Shown piece by piece: positions 7,703 to 16,341 of a stretch of DNA of 64,000 bases (within the stretch, counting starts at the first letter, position 1; every line of letters starts with the position of its first letter). Under the pieces are notes generated by a model, which saw only the letters and a program-made list of their open reading frames with translations, was not told the DNA's origin and did no database searches. A program made the translations under genes and the position numbers. Source of the DNA: Pseudolabrys sp. (GTDB lineage Bacteria; Pseudomonadota; Alphaproteobacteria; Rhizobiales; Xanthobacteraceae); assembly GCA_022841665.1 (NCBI GenBank), contig JALHRB010000003.1, positions 151,430 to 215,429 of the forward strand, in the 5' to 3' direction.

Positions 7703-8839
7703 ATGAACTCGTCCGGCGAAACGCGGGAGTGTCACGTGTTGAAGCGAAGCATCGATCTCGATCCGACCGGTCCGACGATCGAGGAGCGGATTTTCCGGGG
7801 CATCAAGCATCTTTGCATCATGTTCGCGGCGGTGGCGCTGACCATCAGCGCGCTCGACCTGATGAACGTGGGCACGGTGCAGGCGGCTGCCGAATTCATC
7901 CACGCCAACCGCGCGCGCATCTCCGATCTGCCGGGCGCGATCATGCAGAGCGTCTCGTTCTCGGGCGAGCCGGAGGCGGAAAGCGCTTCGGTCGCCGTGC
8001 TGATCCCGCGCGACGTCTTCCCCACGCTCGCCAAGCTGCCCGACCGCGTGCCGCATACGCCTGCCGCCAAGCGCTCGTCCGAGTCGCCGCTCGCCGCGCT
8101 CGCCGCCGTCCGCCATGAGGACGCAGTCGAATTCGCGATGGTGTCGTCGTCCGCGATGACCGCGCAGCCGCCGGCCACCGCGCTCACGCCGCTCTCGCGC
8201 GGACCGTCGGGCCCGGTCCAGCTCGCCAGCCTGGACGCTTCTTCCATGACGACGTCGGCGCTGCCGTTGCCGGCCATCCAGATTTCGCTGCCGGAGAGGG
8301 TCGCCGTGCTGCCGCCGCCGGCGCCGGGCGTGCCGCCGCCGACGCCGGCGCAACGCCTCAATCTCGAAGGCGCCGCGCGCGCCAAGGCCGAGCGCTGCCT
8401 CGCCAACGCCATCTATTTCGAGGCGCGCAGCGAGCCGATCAAGGGCCAGATCGCGGTGGCGCAGGTCGTGATCAACCGCGTGTTCTCGCCGTTCTATCCG
8501 AACGACGTCTGCGGCGTGATCTACCAGAACGCGCACCGCCACCTGTCGTGCCAGTTCACCTTCGCCTGCGACGGCAAGAGCAAGGCGATTCATGACCGTG
8601 GGTCATGGGCGCGGGCGACCCGCATCGCCAAGCAGGCCCTCGACGGCCAGCTCTACGAGACCGCCGTCGGCACCTCGACGCACTATCACGCCATCTATGT
8701 GAGCCCGATCTGGGCGCGCGAGATGAAGAAGAACGTGCGCTTCGGCATCCATAATTTCTATCGTCCCTTCGCCTGGGGCAACGGCGAGGACGAGCCGGTG
8801 TGGTCGCGCGCCGCGCTGGCGGCGAACAAGAAGAGGTAG
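7703..8839 (+). CDS. Cell-wall hydrolase, SleB family
   Basis: A 378-residue membrane-anchored or exported hydrolase. A cytoplasmic N terminus is followed by one hydrophobic segment (about residues 40-58), a low-complexity Pro/Ala/Ser linker (about 90-215), and a C-terminal SleB/Hydrolase_2 domain (about 225-365; CLANAIYFEARSEPIKGQIA with catalytic Glu, then DVCGVIYQ and HLSCQFTFACDG). Such domains cleave peptidoglycan. The GTG at 7736 (after CGGGAG) is a plausible alternative start. A family-C palindrome follows the stop. Confidence 0.82.
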   Translation: MNSSGETRECHVLKRSIDLDPTGPTIEERIFRGIKHLCIMFAAVALTISALDLMNVGTVQAAAEFIHANRARISDLPGAIMQSVSFSGEPEAESASVAVLIPRDVFPTLAKLPDRVPHTPAAKRSSESPLAALAAVRHEDAVEFAMVSSSAMTAQPPATALTPLSRGPSGPVQLASLDASSMTTSALPLPAIQISLPERVAVLPPPAPGVPPPTPAQRLNLEGAARAKAERCLANAIYFEARSEPIKGQIAVAQVVINRVFSPFYPNDVCGVIYQNAHRHLSCQFTFACDGKSKAIHDRGSWARATRIAKQALDGQLYETAVGTSTHYHAIYVSPIWAREMKKNVRFGIHNFYRPFAWGNGEDEPVWSRAALAANKKR

Positions 8840-8845
8840 GGCATT

Positions 8846-8896
8846 GTGTCCCGGGCGCAGCGCAGCGAGAGTGATGCGCTGCAGACCCGGGACCCA
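8846..8896. repeat. Intergenic palindrome, family C half unit (C1)
   Basis: Starts GTGTCCCGGGCGCAGCGCAG and ends GACCCGGGACCC, giving a GTCCCGGG/CCCGGGAC stem with an inner GCAGCGCA/TGCGCTGC-like stem. It lies at the convergent junction between the cell-wall hydrolase and the decarboxylase-like gene. It is a single left half; no right half is visible. Confidence 0.8.
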
Positions 8897-8924
8897 GCTT
8901 TTTTAAGCACGTCAGCCGTGGCGA

Positions 8925-9902
8925 CTACAGCTTCAGCTTGAACAGCTTGATCGCGTTGTCGCGGCCGATCTTGACGCGGTCGGCTTCGCCGATCTGCGCC
9001 TTGTCGAACCAGTCGCAGCCTTCGCCCACGTCCTCGAACGGCCAGTCGACCGAGAACATCACGCGGTCGGCGCCCATCTCGGCAACCGCGTTGACGAGCG
9101 AGGGCGTGTGGAAGTTGCCCGACGTGGTCAGGTGGAAGTGCTTGCGGAAGTAGTGGCCGACGCCGTGCTTGGCCGGGTATTTGTGCGGCGCCTTCATCCA
9201 GCCGTTGCGGCCGTCGATGCGCCAGAGCTGCACCGGGATGCCCTCGCCGAGATGGCCGAGCACGATCTTCAGGTTCGGGCATTCGTCGAACAGGCCTGAG
9301 CCGATCAGGCGCAGCGCATGCACGGCCGTTTCCGCCGCGAAGGCCCAGTTCGGCCCCAGCATCCAGTTGTGGCCCTCGTAGAACCTGCTCCAGCTCGGCA
9401 GCGGATTGCGCGGGTGCAGGTAGAACGGCACGTCGAGCGCTTCGAGCGCGCGCCAGAACGGCCGGTATTGCGGCAGGTCGTAATAGGTGACGTTGTCGGG
9501 CGCGCCGGTTTGCGAGAAGCCGTTCACCAGCGCGCCGACGAAGCCGAGTTCCTTCACGCAGCGCGTCAGTTCCTTGGTCGCCGCTTCCGGATCCTGCATC
9601 GGCAGCGCGGCGAAAGCGGCAAAGCGCGCCGGCCGCTTGCGCACCTCGGCGGCGAGCGCGTCGTTGGCCAGCTGCGCCACCTGCACCGCCCGTGCCACGT
9701 CGTGGATCGCCTGCACCGCCGGCGCGTTCAGCGACAGGATCATCATCTCGATCCCGTATTTGTCCATCTCGGCGAGCCGCATGTCCTGCACGTCGACGAG
9801 ACGCGGGCCGAGCGTGTCCCACACATGCGCGCCGAACACCTGCGAGTCGCTAAGCGTGGCGTCGATGGCGACGTGTTCTTCGAGAGCGATCTTGCCTTGC
9901 AT
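8925..9902 (-). CDS. Amidohydrolase-fold decarboxylase, gamma-resorcylate decarboxylase-like
   Basis: A 325-residue member of the ACMSD-type amidohydrolase family, closely matching known gamma-resorcylate (2,6-dihydroxybenzoate) decarboxylases, which non-oxidatively convert 2,6-dihydroxybenzoate and resorcinol. Expected metal and catalytic residues are present: Glu8 and His10 (ALEEHVA), His163 (YLHPRN), His217 (VLGHLGEG) and Asp286 (SVDWPFE). The substrate could be another ortho-hydroxybenzoate such as salicylate. It is transcribed alone. No resorcinol hydroxylase or ring-cleavage gene lies next to it. Confidence 0.85.
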   Translation of the reverse strand: MQGKIALEEHVAIDATLSDSQVFGAHVWDTLGPRLVDVQDMRLAEMDKYGIEMMILSLNAPAVQAIHDVARAVQVAQLANDALAAEVRKRPARFAAFAALPMQDPEAATKELTRCVKELGFVGALVNGFSQTGAPDNVTYYDLPQYRPFWRALEALDVPFYLHPRNPLPSWSRFYEGHNWMLGPNWAFAAETAVHALRLIGSGLFDECPNLKIVLGHLGEGIPVQLWRIDGRNGWMKAPHKYPAKHGVGHYFRKHFHLTTSGNFHTPSLVNAVAEMGADRVMFSVDWPFEDVGEGCDWFDKAQIGEADRVKIGRDNAIKLFKLKL

Positions 9903-9956
9903 TGTGTTTCATCCCCCCGGATTTGCGGGCGGCATCATGCAATGGCTTGCGCCAAT

Positions 9957-9981
9957 AAAAAAGCCGCCCCGGGGGCGGCTT
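9957..9981 (-). terminator. Rho-independent terminator after tRNA-Ala
   Basis: On the minus strand an 8-bp stem (AAGCCGCC/GGCGGCTT) with a CCCGG-type loop is followed by six or more U. It ends the tRNA transcript before the decarboxylase-like gene. Confidence 0.8.
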
Positions 9982-10023
9982 CGTGCGGGTGTCCGCCGTC
10001 GCTCCTGCGGAGCTTCGGCGAGA

Positions 10024-10050
10024 CAACTTTCGGCCCGCGGCCGAAAGTTG
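10024..10050. other. Perfect 12-bp inverted repeat touching the 3' end of tRNA-Ala
   Basis: CAACTTTCGGCC (10024-10035), loop CGC, GGCCGAAAGTTG (10039-10050). The last two bases are the complement of the terminal CA of the encoded CCA end, so the RNA hairpin would start inside the mature tRNA end. It lies between the tRNA and its terminator. Confidence 0.75.
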
Positions 10051-10124
10051 GTGGAGCCAGGCGGGATCGAACCGCCGACCTCCTGCATGCCATGCAGGCG
10101 CTCTCCCAGCTGAGCTATGGCCCC
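10049..10124 (-). tRNA. tRNA-Ala (anticodon GGC)
   Basis: 76 bases including an encoded CCA. The minus strand starts GGGGCCATAGCTCAGCTGGG. The anticodon arm is CCTGC-ATGGCAT-GCAGG with anticodon GGC. The T arm is GGCGG-TTCGATC-CCGCC, and the acceptor GGGGCCA pairs with TGGCTCC except for one G-T pair. It lies between the decarboxylase-like gene and the FYDLN gene. Confidence 0.97.
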
Positions 10125-10202
10125 AATCTCGAATTTCGCATTCGCCGCCTTGCGGGATCGGGCGGCTTAAAGGTCGCGCCGGATACTAACCGGCCGCGCG
10201 CC

Positions 10203-10628
10203 TCAGGTCTCCTCTTCCTTTTCGATGGTCTCGCCGATGATGTCGGTCACGTCGGCGTCGCCTTCCTCTTCTTCCTCGATGAAGGCGGCATCGTCGAGGC
10301 TCTCGTCGATCTCGACGTCCTCTTCCTCCTCGCCGGCGGCCGGCGCGGCGCCCTTGGCGGCGGCGGGCTTCTTGCCCTGCTGCTCGGCCTCGGCGTCCTC
10401 GAGCGAAACGAATTCGGCGTCCGCGGTCTCCGGCACGACGGCCTCGACTTCCTCGGCGGCCACCGGTACCGGCCGCGCCGCTTCCGGGCGCGCGCGCGAT
10501 TGCGGCACGGGCGCGATCGGCACCACCTTGCCGGTATAGGGAGAGATCACAGGCGTCTTGCCGAGGTCGTAGAACTTACGACCCGTATCGGGGCAGACGC
10601 GCTTGGTGCCGAGCTCGGATTTCGCCAC
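10203..10628 (-). CDS. FYDLN acid domain protein (TIGR02300 family)
   Basis: A 141-residue protein of the alphaproteobacterial TIGR02300/FYDLN family; function unknown. The N terminus carries the signature KRVCPDTGRKFYDLGKTPV with a single Cys and a short conserved core. The remainder is strongly acidic low-complexity sequence (many Glu and Asp runs). The GTG at 10628 is chosen: AGGA lies about 9 bases upstream and homologues begin at this point. It is divergent from aroA, the usual neighbour. Confidence 0.85.
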   Translation of the reverse strand: MAKSELGTKRVCPDTGRKFYDLGKTPVISPYTGKVVPIAPVPQSRARPEAARPVPVAAEEVEAVVPETADAEFVSLEDAEAEQQGKKPAAAKGAAPAAGEEEEDVEIDESLDDAAFIEEEEEGDADVTDIIGETIEKEEET

Positions 10629-10788
10629 AGTCGAGGTTCCTCGGAGGAAGCCGCTAAATCGGTGCTTCACTTGGCTAGTTGGAAGCGCCCTGTCAATAGC
10701 GCCGAGAGGCCGCAAAAAGGGTTAAAGCGCCGGGATGACGCCGCGCGCGGGCGCGTGGTAGGACGGCGCGGATTTTAAGGAAAACCCC

Positions 10789-12135
10789 GTGAACCCTGCC
10801 GCCCTCACGCCCCTTACCGCCCGCCGCGGCGGCCCGCTCAAGGGCCGCGTGCGGGTGCCGGGCGACAAGTCGATCTCGCACCGCGCCCTGATCCTGGCGG
10901 CGATGACGGTCGGCGAAAGCACCTTGGCGGGGCTGCTGGAAGGCGAGGACGTCCTCAATACCGCCAAGGCGATGCAGGCCCTGGGCGCGAAGGTCGAACG
11001 CGCCGCCGACGGGGTTTGGCACATTCATGGTGTCGGCGTCGGCGGCTTCGCGCAGCCGGCCGCGCCGCTCGATTTCGGCAATTCCGGCACCGGCTGCCGG
11101 CTGGCGATCGGCGCCGTCGCCGGCTGCCCGATTACCGCGACTTTCGACGGCGATGCGTCGTTGCGGTCGCGACCGATGCGGCGGGTGCTCGACCCGCTGG
11201 AGAAGATGGGCGCCCGCGTGCTCGAGCAGGCCAAAGGCGGCCGGCTGCCGCTGACTTTGCAGGGCGCGGCCGACCCGATGCCGATCGAGTACGAGTCGCC
11301 GGTGCCGTCGGCGCAGCTGAAGTCGGCGGTGCTGCTGGCGGGGCTCGCCGCGCCTGGCGAGACCACCGTGATCGAGGCCGAGCCCACCCGCGACCACACC
11401 GAGCGGCTGATGAAGCATTTCGGCGCCAAGGTGACGAGCAAGCCGCACGGCGAGCACGGCCGCCGCATCGTGCTGCAGGGCCAGCCCGAGCTGGAGCCGG
11501 CCAAAGTCGTGGTGCCGGCCGATCCATCCTCGGCGGCCTTTCCGCTGGTGGCGGCGCTGGTCGTGCCCGGCTCCGAAGTCATCCTCGAAGCGGTGATGAC
11601 CAACCCGCTGCGCACCGGCCTGTTCACGACGCTGCGCGAGATGGGCGCCAATATCGAAATGCTGGAAAAGTGCGACGACGGCGGCGAGGAAGTCGCCGAC
11701 CTGCGCGTGACCTTCTCGCCGCTCAAGGGCGTCGAGGTGCCGCCCGAGCGCGCGCCGGCGATGATCGACGAATATCTGGTGCTCGGCGTGGCGGCGGCTT
11801 TCGCGCAAGGCACCACGCGCATGCGCGGGCTCAAGGAGCTGCGCGTCAAGGAATCCGACCGGCTGGAAGCGACCGCCGAGATGCTGCGCGTCAACGGCGT
11901 TGCCGTCGAGATCGAAGGCGACGACCTGATCGTGCACGGCAAGGGCCAAGGACCTGGATCGGTTGCCGGCGGCGGCGAGGTGAAGACGCACATGGACCAC
12001 CGCATCGCCATGTCGGCGCTGGTGATGGGACTTGCCGCCGAGAACCCGGTGCGCATCGACGACAGTGCGTTTATCGCGACAAGCTTCCCGGGCTTTGTCG
12101 AGATGATGCGCGGTCTCGGCGCCGAGATCGACTGA
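10789..12135 (+). CDS. aroA: 3-phosphoshikimate 1-carboxyvinyltransferase (EPSP synthase)
   Basis: A 448-residue enzyme that transfers enolpyruvyl from PEP to shikimate 3-phosphate, in the shikimate pathway to aromatic amino acids. It has the shikimate-binding [11 protein letters not shown], the loop [11 protein letters not shown] (residues 95-105) and LRVKESDR. The overall sequence matches the class II (CP4-like) enzymes, but residue 100 is Gly where the glyphosate-insensitive CP4 enzyme has Ala. The GTG start follows AAGGAAA. cmk and rpsA normally follow; here cfa lies between on the other strand. Confidence 0.95.
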   Translation: MNPAALTPLTARRGGPLKGRVRVPGDKSISHRALILAAMTVGESTLAGLLEGEDVLNTAKAMQALGAKVERAADGVWHIHGVGVGGFAQPAAPLDFGNSGTGCRLAIGAVAGCPITATFDGDASLRSRPMRRVLDPLEKMGARVLEQAKGGRLPLTLQGAADPMPIEYESPVPSAQLKSAVLLAGLAAPGETTVIEAEPTRDHTERLMKHFGAKVTSKPHGEHGRRIVLQGQPELEPAKVVVPADPSSAAFPLVAALVVPGSEVILEAVMTNPLRTGLFTTLREMGANIEMLEKCDDGGEEVADLRVTFSPLKGVEVPPERAPAMIDEYLVLGVAAAFAQGTTRMRGLKELRVKESDRLEATAEMLRVNGVAVEIEGDDLIVHGKGQGPGSVAGGGEVKTHMDHRIAMSALVMGLAAENPVRIDDSAFIATSFPGFVEMMRGLGAEID

Positions 12136-12141
12136 TCGCGC

Positions 12142-13443
12142 TCAACGGTAGAGATCGGCGCGGGTCGGCGGCAGGCCGGAATAGCCCTGCGCGCGCTTGA
12201 CCGCCAGCGTCTGGTAGATGCCCATCGACAGGCCCTCGAAGCCGAGCGCGCAGCCGGCGAGATACAGCAGCCACAGGCGCGTGCGCGCTTCGCCGACTTC
12301 GGCCACCGACGCGGCGCGGTTCGCCTCCAGGCGGTCGTGCCAAGCCTTGCAGGTGCGGGCGTAATGCTCGCGCCAGCCTTCGACGTCGCGCACCTCGAAT
12401 CCCTGGCGTTCCATGTTGGCGATCGACATGCCGATGTGATCGACCTCGGCGCCCGGAAAAATGTAACGGATCAGCGCCGAATACTCCGCCGAGCGCTTGC
12501 GCAGATCCTTGTCGGTGCGCTTGGCGCGGCGGACGATGGCGTGGTGCAGATAGAGACCGCGCGGCCGCAGCAGGCGGCTGACGGTGGCGAAATAACTGGC
12601 GTGGTTGGCGATGCCGACGTGCTCGAACATGCCGACCGACGCGATCTTGTCGTAAGGCCCTTCCAGCGTCGAATAATCCCGCAACTCGATGGTGACGCGG
12701 TCCTGCAGGCCGAGGCGCGCGACTTTGGCGACGCCATAGTCGTATTGCTGCTGCGACAGCGTCACACCGTGCGCCTTGACGCCGTAGTTCTGCGCGGCGT
12801 GGCACAGCAGCGCGCCCCAGCCGCAACCGATCTCCAGCAAACGCTCGCCCGGCTGCAACCGCAGCCGCCGGCATGTCATGTCCAGCTTGTTGCGCTGCGC
12901 TGTGGCAAGGTCGTCGCTCCAATCGTGGAAATAAGCGCAGGAGTAGACCATCTCCGGATCGAGGAACAACGCGTAGAACGCATTGGAGACGTCGTAGTGA
13001 TACTGCACGTTCTCCTTGTTCTCGGCTTCGCCGCCGCGGCTCGGCGCTTCGCGGCCGTGCATTTGCTGCAGCGGCCACGGGCCGCCGCGCGGCACAAACA
13101 GAAACCTGGCGAGCACGCGTGCCGCCAGCCACTTGTCGAGGTTCTTGCGGAAGACGCGGCTGCGCACCGTCGGCTTGCGTGCGACGAGATCGAAGATCGA
13201 CCCGCCGCGCAGGTCGAGCCGGTGGGTGACCCAGAGGTTGACCAGGGTGTCGACATTGGGCCGGCGCACCAGCGCCGCGATCGCGCCTTCGTCGGCAATG
13301 GTGAGCGCGAGCGCGCCGGGCGCGAGGTCGGCTGGAACCGTCGAGCCGTCCCACAGCACGAAGCCGACATCGAAGCCGTATTTGTCGCGCACGTGCGCGA
13401 GCAGCTCTCTGATGCCTTCCAGCCGTTTACGCGCAGCACGCAT
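12142..13443 (-). CDS. cfa: Cyclopropane-fatty-acyl-phospholipid synthase
   Basis: A 433-residue SAM-dependent enzyme that adds a methylene bridge to unsaturated acyl chains in membrane phospholipids. The SAM motif is LLEIGCGWGALLCHAA (about residue 208), and other conserved blocks are VQYHYDVSNAFYALFLDPEM and SVGMFEHVG. A mixed alpha/beta N-terminal domain precedes the methyltransferase fold. It converges on aroA with six bases between stops, an insertion into the aroA-cmk-rpsA order. Confidence 0.93.
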   Translation of the reverse strand: MRAARKRLEGIRELLAHVRDKYGFDVGFVLWDGSTVPADLAPGALALTIADEGAIAALVRRPNVDTLVNLWVTHRLDLRGGSIFDLVARKPTVRSRVFRKNLDKWLAARVLARFLFVPRGGPWPLQQMHGREAPSRGGEAENKENVQYHYDVSNAFYALFLDPEMVYSCAYFHDWSDDLATAQRNKLDMTCRRLRLQPGERLLEIGCGWGALLCHAAQNYGVKAHGVTLSQQQYDYGVAKVARLGLQDRVTIELRDYSTLEGPYDKIASVGMFEHVGIANHASYFATVSRLLRPRGLYLHHAIVRRAKRTDKDLRKRSAEYSALIRYIFPGAEVDHIGMSIANMERQGFEVRDVEGWREHYARTCKAWHDRLEANRAASVAEVGEARTRLWLLYLAGCALGFEGLSMGIYQTLAVKRAQGYSGLPPTRADLYR

Positions 13444-13558
13444 GCGATGTGACCTCAGCCAGGGACGCCGCGGCCGCGATCATGCGGCGAGCCGCGCGCG
13501 AGGGTCAACGCCGGCCGGGACGGCTTGAAACTTGCCCGGCTGCGGTGTTGATGAGGCC

Positions 13559-14197
13559 ATGATCATCGCCATCGATGGACCGGCCGCCTCCGGCAAGGGA
13601 ACGCTCGGCAAGAAGCTCGCCGCCCATTACGGCCTGCGCCATCTCGACACCGGCCTGTTGTATCGCGCGGTGGCCAAAACCCTGATTGACGCCGGGAAGC
13701 AACCCAGCGACAAGGCCGCCGCCGTCGCCGCCGCCAAGGCGCTCGACCCGGCCCGCTTCGACGAGGCCGCGCTCAAGGGCCCGGCGGTGGGCGAGGCGGC
13801 CTCGGTGGTCTCGGCGATTCCCGAGCTGCGGGCGGAATTGGTGGCTTTTCAGCGCGATTTCGCCGCCAAACCGCCCGGCGCGGTGCTGGATGGGCGCGAT
13901 ATCGGCACGGTCATCTGCCCGGACGCCGACGTGAAGATCTTCGTTACTGCCTCCCCCGAGGTGCGGGCGCGCCGCCGGGCGCTGGAATACCGCGCCGCCG
14001 GCAAGGCGGTGGACGAGGCGGCCGTGCTGGCCGACATCCACCGCCGCGACGAGCGCGACACGACCCGCGCCGCCGCCCCCCTCAAGCAAGCGGCGGATGC
14101 ACACTTGCTCGATACCACGCATTTGGATATAGACGCGGCCATCCGGGCCGCCATCGACATCGTCGAGGCCACCCGAGCGGGCCGAGGGCGCGACTGA
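13559..14197 (+). CDS. cmk: (d)CMP kinase
   Basis: A 212-residue cytidylate kinase that phosphorylates CMP and dCMP with ATP. The P-loop is GPAASGKGT, followed by [11 protein letters not shown], the CMP-site [17 protein letters not shown] and the lid region [15 protein letters not shown] 13559 matches homologues ([14 protein letters not shown]); an in-frame ATG at 13532 would add nine residues. rpsA follows after about 200 bases, as in most proteobacteria. Confidence 0.95.
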   Translation: MIIAIDGPAASGKGTLGKKLAAHYGLRHLDTGLLYRAVAKTLIDAGKQPSDKAAAVAAAKALDPARFDEAALKGPAVGEAASVVSAIPELRAELVAFQRDFAAKPPGAVLDGRDIGTVICPDADVKIFVTASPEVRARRRALEYRAAGKAVDEAAVLADIHRRDERDTTRAAAPLKQAADAHLLDTTHLDIDAAIRAAIDIVEATRAGRGRD

Positions 14198-14394
14198 CCG
14201 CCCCTCGATGTTGGAGGACAAAGCCCCGCTCGCGTCTCTGCGTTAGGCGCCCGAACCGCTCAATCGTTCGACAAGCACGGTATTGCGCCGGCCATCCGGG
14301 ATTCCGGAGGCCGCCTTTGGTCTTGCGGGACCATGGGCACGCGCTTGGCCCGAACGTCATTCAAACCCGCCGGCGCCCGCTTACAGGAGATTTC

Positions 14395-16107
14395 ATGGCC
14401 ACAGCTACCGCGACGCGTGAAGATTTCGCCAAGATGCTCGAAGAGTCCTTTACCCAGGGCGGCACGCCGTCCGAAGGCACCGTGGTCAAGGGCAAGATTG
14501 TCGGCATCGAGAAAGACATGGCCGTCATCGACGTCGGCGCCAAGACCGAAGGCCGCGTCGCGCTGCGCGAGTTCGCCGCGCCCGGCCGGCAGTCCGACCT
14601 CAAGGTCGGCGACGAGGTCGAAGTTTATCTCGAGCGCGTCGAGAACGCGCTGGGCGAAGCGGTGCTGTCGCGCGACAAGGCGCGCCGTGAGGAAAGCTGG
14701 GGCAAGCTGGAGAAGGCCTTCAACGACAACCAGAAGGTCCAGGGCGTCATCTTCAACCAGGTCAAGGGCGGCTTCACCGTCGATCTCGACGGCGCCGTGG
14801 CCTTCCTGCCGCGCTCGCAGGTGGACATCCGCCCGATCCGCGACGTCACCCCGCTGATGAACAATCCGCAGCAGTTCCAGATCCTCAAGATGGATCGCCG
14901 CCGCGGCAACATCGTCGTGTCGCGCCGCACCGTGCTGGAAGAGACCCGCGCCGAGCAGCGCCAGGAGCTGGTGCAGAACCTCGAAGAGGGTCAGGTCATC
15001 GACGGCGTGGTCAAGAACATCACCGACTACGGCGCCTTCGTGGACCTCGGCGGCATCGACGGCCTGCTGCACGTCACCGACATCGCGTGGCGCCGCGTCA
15101 ATCACCCGACCGAAGTGCTCAACATCGGCCAGCAGGTGAAGGTCAAGATCATCAAGATCAACCACGAGACGCACCGCATCTCGCTCGGCATGAAGCAGCT
15201 GCTCGACGATCCGTGGCAGGGCATCGAGGCCAAGTATCCGGTCGGCGCCAAGTTCAAGGGCCGCGTCACCAACATCACCGACTACGGCGCCTTCGTGGAG
15301 CTGGAGCCGGGCATCGAGGGCCTCATCCACGTGTCCGAGATGTCGTGGACCAAGAAGAACGTGCACCCCGGCAAGATCGTCTCCACCTCGCAGGAAGTGG
15401 AAGTGCAGATCCTCGAGGTCGATCCGGTCAAGCGCCGCATCTCGCTCGGCCTCAAGCAGACCATGCGCAATCCGTGGGAGACCTTCGTCGAGAAGCATCC
15501 GCCGGGTTCGACCGTGGAAGGCGAGGTCAAGAACAAGACCGAGTTCGGCCTCTTCCTCGGCCTCGACGGCGACGTGGACGGCATGGTCCACCTCTCCGAC
15601 CTCGACTGGAAGCGTCCGGGCGAGCAGGTGATCGAGGAGTACAAGAAGGGCGACATGGTCAAGGCGCAGGTTCTCGACGTCGACGTCGAGAAGGAGCGCA
15701 TCTCGCTCGGCATCAAGCAGCTGGCCGGCGATCCGATGTCGTCGGGCGCGGCCGGCGAGCTCAAGAAGGGCTCGGTGGTCACCTGCGAAGTGACGGACGT
15801 GAAGGAAGCCGGCCTCGACGTGAAGATCGTCGGCACCGACCTGGCCGCCTTCATCAAGCGTGCCGATCTGGCGCGCGACCGCGCCGAGCAGCGCCCCGAG
15901 CGCTTCTCGGTCGGTCAGAAGGTGGACGCCCGCGTCACCCAGTTCGACCGCAAGACCCACAAGGTCGGCATCTCCATCAAGGCGCTGGAAGTCGCCGAGG
16001 AGAAGGAAGCGCTCGCGCAGTACGGCTCCGCCGATTCCGGCGCCTCGCTGGGCGACATCCTGGGCGCGGCGCTCAAGCAGCGTGAGACGGAAAAGACCGA
16101 GGACTAA
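14395..16107 (+). CDS. rpsA: 30S ribosomal protein S1
   Basis: A 570-residue protein with six S1 RNA-binding repeats (visible repeated cores ITDYGAFVDLGGIDGLLHVTD, ITDYGAFVELEPGIEGLIHV and LFLGLDGDVDGMVHLSDL), needed to bring mRNAs to the 30S subunit. The length is typical for alphaproteobacteria. ATG 14395 has CAGGAGA 6 bases upstream. A strong terminator follows the stop. Confidence 0.97.
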   Translation: MATATATREDFAKMLEESFTQGGTPSEGTVVKGKIVGIEKDMAVIDVGAKTEGRVALREFAAPGRQSDLKVGDEVEVYLERVENALGEAVLSRDKARREESWGKLEKAFNDNQKVQGVIFNQVKGGFTVDLDGAVAFLPRSQVDIRPIRDVTPLMNNPQQFQILKMDRRRGNIVVSRRTVLEETRAEQRQELVQNLEEGQVIDGVVKNITDYGAFVDLGGIDGLLHVTDIAWRRVNHPTEVLNIGQQVKVKIIKINHETHRISLGMKQLLDDPWQGIEAKYPVGAKFKGRVTNITDYGAFVELEPGIEGLIHVSEMSWTKKNVHPGKIVSTSQEVEVQILEVDPVKRRISLGLKQTMRNPWETFVEKHPPGSTVEGEVKNKTEFGLFLGLDGDVDGMVHLSDLDWKRPGEQVIEEYKKGDMVKAQVLDVDVEKERISLGIKQLAGDPMSSGAAGELKKGSVVTCEVTDVKEAGLDVKIVGTDLAAFIKRADLARDRAEQRPERFSVGQKVDARVTQFDRKTHKVGISIKALEVAEEKEALAQYGSADSGASLGDILGAALKQRETEKTED

Positions 16108-16138
16108 GTCTTCCTCGGCTGCCACAGAAACGAGACGG

Positions 16139-16170
16139 AACCCCCGGGGCCTCCCCGGGGGTTTTTCTTT
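16139..16170 (+). terminator. Rho-independent terminator of rpsA
   Basis: AACCCCCGGGG, loop CCT, CCCCGGGGGTT, then TTTCTTT: an 11-bp perfect stem followed by a T tract 32 bases after the rpsA stop. Confidence 0.93.
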
Positions 16171-16214
16171 ATGCCGCCGGTGTGTCAAGAATGGTCGCGA
16201 AAGGTATAATTGAT

Positions 16215-16318
16215 GTCATTCCGGGACGGCGCGAAGCGCCGGACCCGAATCCAGACGCGACTTGCGAGCTTATGTCTGGATTCCGGGTTCGCTCGCTGCG
16301 CTCGCGCCCCGGAATGAC
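16215..16318. repeat. Intergenic palindrome, family A (A1)
   Basis: Outer arms are GTCATTCCGGG and CCCGGAATGAC; inner arms are CCGAATCC and GGATTCCGG. Each half contains its own small GC hairpin, with a variable spacer of about 25 bases in the centre. It lies between the rpsA terminator and sppA. Confidence 0.88.
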
Positions 16319-16341
16319 TGAAGATAAAGGAGCGCTTTGCC

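Noticed and set aside
14260..16188. 642-residue open frame antisense to rpsA
   Set aside because: It is the high-GC mirror of rpsA, with no ribosome site or family signature.
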